Virus record (IMG/VR): IMGVR_UViG_3300039210_000167
Span: 1 to 42,934 of that record
Strand: one strand, 5' to 3'
Source of the DNA: a virus
DNA length: 42,934 nucleotides
How positions within the stretch are numbered: the first letter of the stretch is position 1; each line of letters opens with the position of its first letter. The notes beneath the pieces were generated by a model. It saw nothing but the letters and a program-made list of their open reading frames with translations. It made no database searches and was not told the DNA's origin. Positions 40,893 to 42,934 of the stretch are shown here, one piece after another. A program made the position numbers and the translations under genes.

Positions 40893-41903
40893 CTACGCAG
40901 TTGCTAGTGCAAGAGCCGACTTGAACGCACGCCGCTTGGCGTTTGCGCGCTCACCAAACATGATCGACTCTGCAATTGCTGCGCGACCCTCGGACGTCGA
41001 CTCGTTGCGGCCACGCCTGTAGTCCTCACACTCAACTACTGCGTTGTATGCGCCCCAGAGTGTTCCCTTTGCAGCAGGAACATCCATTCCGGTGCCCATA
41101 CCCTCGAACAGATTCCGTGCACCGTCACGCCGACGATCCATGAGGTTGACGTTCTCGTTCCACCACTGGATCCTCTGGTCAACGATTGCCCGAGGTGCGT
41201 TCTTCTTCGGTGCACTCGGGTACGGGTACGCAGCGTCGAAGAGGATTTCTGCCTCTGCCGACTTGATCTTCTTGCCGGCGAGGAGGTCGAACTGCTGCTT
41301 GAGGACCTGAGCAGTTGTCTCTGCCTCGTCAACGATCTCCTGCAGCCAGTCGCCCATGCGCTGCTTCACGTACTCGTCATGGACAACCTTGAGGCGGTTC
41401 GTCGTAGACGCCTCTGCAGCGTTCAGTGTGTTCTGGCACACCACCCTGACGCCCGTGGTCATGATCTCGTTCGCTGCCAGACCCGTCTGGGTCAGTTTGC
41501 CGAGTAGGTAGAACTCGACCTCGTCACCCCGCACGTCCATCTTCGGCAGGGTCGTGCTGATGAAGAACGTCTCGCCGAACCCTAGCGCACCAATCGTCTC
41601 GATCGGACGCCCCACCCGCTCGTCCCAGATCGACACGAAGTCATCAGGGGTGACCAGGTGGTAGTCAGCACCGACGATGCCGAAGACACGGGTCTCAGGG
41701 TCGTCCGTGGTCGGGTTGCGGAGGATCGCCCGCTGCTTGAGTGTGATTCCTCCAGCATGCAGATCCTCCAAGCGGACCTCGTAAGGGCCCAGCTTCTTGT
41801 AGGCGGCGGTAGCAGAGATCGGCTTCCCGAACACCTGGCCTAGTTCATGCCAGGCAGGTGTCCGTTGGTCACCGAAGCGCTCACCAAATAGGTTATGCGA
41901 CAC
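40893..41903 (-). CDS. DUF932 phage/plasmid-like protein
   Basis: 336 aa, GTG start overlapping the previous gene by 11 bases. TPAWHELGQVFGKP, AILRNPTTDDPETRVFGIVG, YHLVTPDDFVSIWD and TTGVRVVCQNTLNAA are signatures of the DUF932/TIGR03299 family, common in phages and plasmids and of uncertain role in replication or defence. Length and motifs are complete. Confidence 0.87.
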   Translation of the reverse strand: MSHNLFGERFGDQRTPAWHELGQVFGKPISATAAYKKLGPYEVRLEDLHAGGITLKQRAILRNPTTDDPETRVFGIVGADYHLVTPDDFVSIWDERVGRPIETIGALGFGETFFISTTLPKMDVRGDEVEFYLLGKLTQTGLAANEIMTTGVRVVCQNTLNAAEASTTNRLKVVHDEYVKQRMGDWLQEIVDEAETTAQVLKQQFDLLAGKKIKSAEAEILFDAAYPYPSAPKKNAPRAIVDQRIQWWNENVNLMDRRRDGARNLFEGMGTGMDVPAAKGTLWGAYNAVVECEDYRRGRNESTSEGRAAIAESIMFGERANAKRRAFKSALALATA

Positions 41904-42084
41904 CTGTAGTCCTCTCGTCCAGTGTGAGTGTAACCGTCACCTTCGGCGCCCAGGATCCGCGCATCAGTGGGTTACCTGAGAATGCACCTGACTGGGCAAC
42001 GATCTTCCACCCAGAGTTTAGCAACGAGGTCAGGCCTTTCTCCATCTGCCTCCTTGCCTTGTAGTTCTCTACTTTGACCTGCAC
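41893..42084 (-). CDS. Small basic hypothetical protein, 63 aa
   Basis: GTG 42084 with AAGGAGG 8 bases upstream; longer starts are less supported. It reads MQVKVENYKARRQMEKG, then GWKIVAQSGAF and strands VTVTLTLDE. Short alpha-beta protein of the phage type where a GW motif follows a helix. Expressed with DUF932 from a conserved promoter. Confidence 0.65.
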   Translation of the reverse strand: MQVKVENYKARRQMEKGLTSLLNSGWKIVAQSGAFSGNPLMRGSWAPKVTVTLTLDERTTGVA

Positions 42085-42118
42085 AGTGCTCACCTCCTTA
42101 CCGTGGTTGTCACTACAC

Positions 42119-42147
42119 ACAGTAGTGAATTGTCTAGTACCCTGCAA
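42119..42147 (-). promoter_or_regulatory. Conserved promoter P1 (minus strand)
   Basis: TTGCAG (42147-42142), 17-base spacer, TACTGT (42124-42119). Spacer shares TACTAG and TTCAC with P2 at 42725-42753 in the same positions. Confidence 0.72.
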
Positions 42148-42423
42148 CTACTGATGCCTCAACCGAAAGTACCAGTCGAGAACAATGGCAAGAGTGTACC
42201 CGAGGCCCAGGAGCGCGAAGAATGCCCTGAGGAATGGATATGTGTTCTTGCGAAGGAACCCTGGGACAGCGAGCAAGTGGCACCATGTAACTGCCCAAGC
42301 CTCCTCGACAGGTCCGTGGAGCATGTGCTCTTCATCGTTGAGGAAGCGGCTTGAGTACACGTCCTGCCCAGTGAGCAGGTCACGGCGCACTCCAGGTTCC
42401 TTGCTGATCTTGACGTAGCGCAT
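42148..42423 (-). CDS. Small membrane protein, 91 aa
   Basis: TAATG overlap with the preceding gene. Residues about 62-86 (FLRAFFALLGLGYTLAIVLDW) form one transmembrane helix near the C-terminus; another hydrophobic patch lies at about 42-56. The N-terminal half is charged. Role unknown; could affect host membrane or superinfection. Confidence 0.66.
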   Translation of the reverse strand: MRYVKISKEPGVRRDLLTGQDVYSSRFLNDEEHMLHGPVEEAWAVTWCHLLAVPGFLRKNTYPFLRAFFALLGLGYTLAIVLDWYFRLRHQ

Positions 42424-42683
42424 TAGTCGATCACCGCTACTTCAACATGGAACCCCTCGCCGCGAGCCAGCGACTGTGCAACGACCCACGCGATCTCAGA
42501 GGCAACCTCGATAGGCGGCCCCCACGTGTCACCAACCTCCTCGCGGTGCATGAACGTGAGGCGCCCTAGCGTCATGGATGAGGTGAACTCACCCTCTGGG
42601 TGCCACTCGTACCCAACAAGCCGAGCGTTGTGCTCGTCAGTCATGAACCACTGGTAGTACCGAGCCTTCGTGTCTGCAGGCAT
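42423..42683 (-). CDS. Small hypothetical protein, 86 aa
   Basis: ATG 42683 with GGAGG 8 bases upstream; a conserved promoter lies just beyond. It reads RYYQWFMTDEHNARLVGYEW then TFMHREEVGDTWGPPIEVAS, an alpha/beta-like small domain. Unknown function. Confidence 0.66.
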   Translation of the reverse strand: MPADTKARYYQWFMTDEHNARLVGYEWHPEGEFTSSMTLGRLTFMHREEVGDTWGPPIEVASEIAWVVAQSLARGEGFHVEVAVID

Positions 42684-42724
42684 TGCGCGTACCTCCAATC
42701 GTCGTAGTACGTTCGTCAGTACGT

Positions 42725-42753
42725 ACAATAGTGAACTACTAGTAAACCTGCAA
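42725..42753 (-). promoter_or_regulatory. Conserved promoter P2 (minus strand)
   Basis: TTGCAG (42753-42748), 17-base spacer, TATTGT (42730-42725). Same arrangement as P1, including TACTAG and TTCAC in the spacer. Confidence 0.72.
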
Positions 42754-42773
42754 CCGGTATTTTAGCCCATAGA

Positions 42774-42797
42774 AAAGGCGCCCGCTAAGACGCCTTT
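42774..42797 (-). terminator. Probable terminator for genes entering from the right
   Basis: AAAGGCG (42774-42780) and CGCCTTT (42791-42797) form a 7-bp stem; on the minus strand it ends in a TTTT run. It separates the partial gene at the right edge from promoter P2. Confidence 0.6.
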
Positions 42798-42825
42798 CCT
42801 ACAGCCAGCAGCGTGTGAAGGTCCG

Positions 42826-42934
42826 CTACTCCTTCGCGGCCTTTACTTTCGCTGCTTCCTTCTCTTCCTTCTCCTTGGCTGCCTTCGCCTCGGCGTCCGC
42901 CTTCTCCTTTGCTGCCTTCTTCTCCGCAGCGACC
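42826..42934 (-). CDS. Partial Lys/Ala-rich protein (5' end beyond window)
   Basis: Only the last 35 codons and stop are in the window. All residues are Ala, Lys, Glu, Asp or Val (pattern such as EKADAEAKAAKEKEE), a charged single-helix tail like those ending some phage DNA-associated proteins. What precedes it is not visible. Confidence 0.65.
   Translation of the reverse strand, partial: VAAEKKAAKEKADAEAKAAKEKEEKEAAKVKAAKE

Overview
This window is a large part of a double-stranded DNA tailed phage genome with a siphovirus-type long-tail gene set: small and large terminase, SPP1-like portal, scaffold, HK97-fold capsid, connector proteins, frameshifted tail chaperone, 1139-residue tape measure, distal tail protein, and CHAP lysin plus holin. 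Base composition is mostly mid-50s % GC. GTG and TTG starts are frequent, GGAGG ribosome sites are strong, and several small Cys/His proteins resemble types common in actinobacteriophages. An actinobacterial host is therefore the best guess, but it is an inference. I see no integrase, repressor, tRNA or CRISPR array.

Layout. Bases 1-646 are non-coding and begin with six tandem 23-bp imperfect repeats. Bases 647-2903 hold six small plus-strand genes of unknown role. A 460-bp non-coding gap (2904-3363) with strong inverted repeats precedes the plus-strand virion and lysis module (3364-25071). That module ends at a strong bidirectional terminator (25087-25127). From 25277 to the window end every gene is on the minus strand. 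In the order of transcription (right to left) these are accessory genes, a DUF932 protein, an SNF2-type helicase, a secreted Rpf/transglycosylase-like protein, a RuvC-like resolvase, a Cas4/RecB-like nuclease, a Sak4-like recombinase, an SSB-like protein, a 7-deazaguanine DNA-modification operon, and a two-gene family A DNA polymerase.

The most informative block is 28475-33277. It holds QueF, QueD, QueE, FolE, QueC, a small unknown protein, a dATP/dGTP diphosphohydrolase-like protein and DpdA, nearly all joined by overlapping stop/start codons. Together these would make preQ0 from GTP, reduce it to preQ1 and exchange it for guanine in phage DNA. This predicts 7-deazaguanine (probably preQ1) hypermodified DNA that resists host restriction. 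The FolE here carries an N-terminal HNH-like zinc domain, an unusual fusion.

Other notable observations: a 37-codon ORF (4465-4578) copying the major capsid N-terminus just upstream of terminase; a broken copy of a tail-protein segment (21845-21898) upstream of a high-GC adhesive insertion in the tail protein; a canonical GGGAAAC -1 frameshift site; a probable AUU start codon; a conserved minus-strand promoter motif; promoters embedded in hairpins; and a three-copy intergenic repeat. Three AT-rich homing-endonuclease-like domains (in FolE, at 37555 and at 40169) mark recent transfer.
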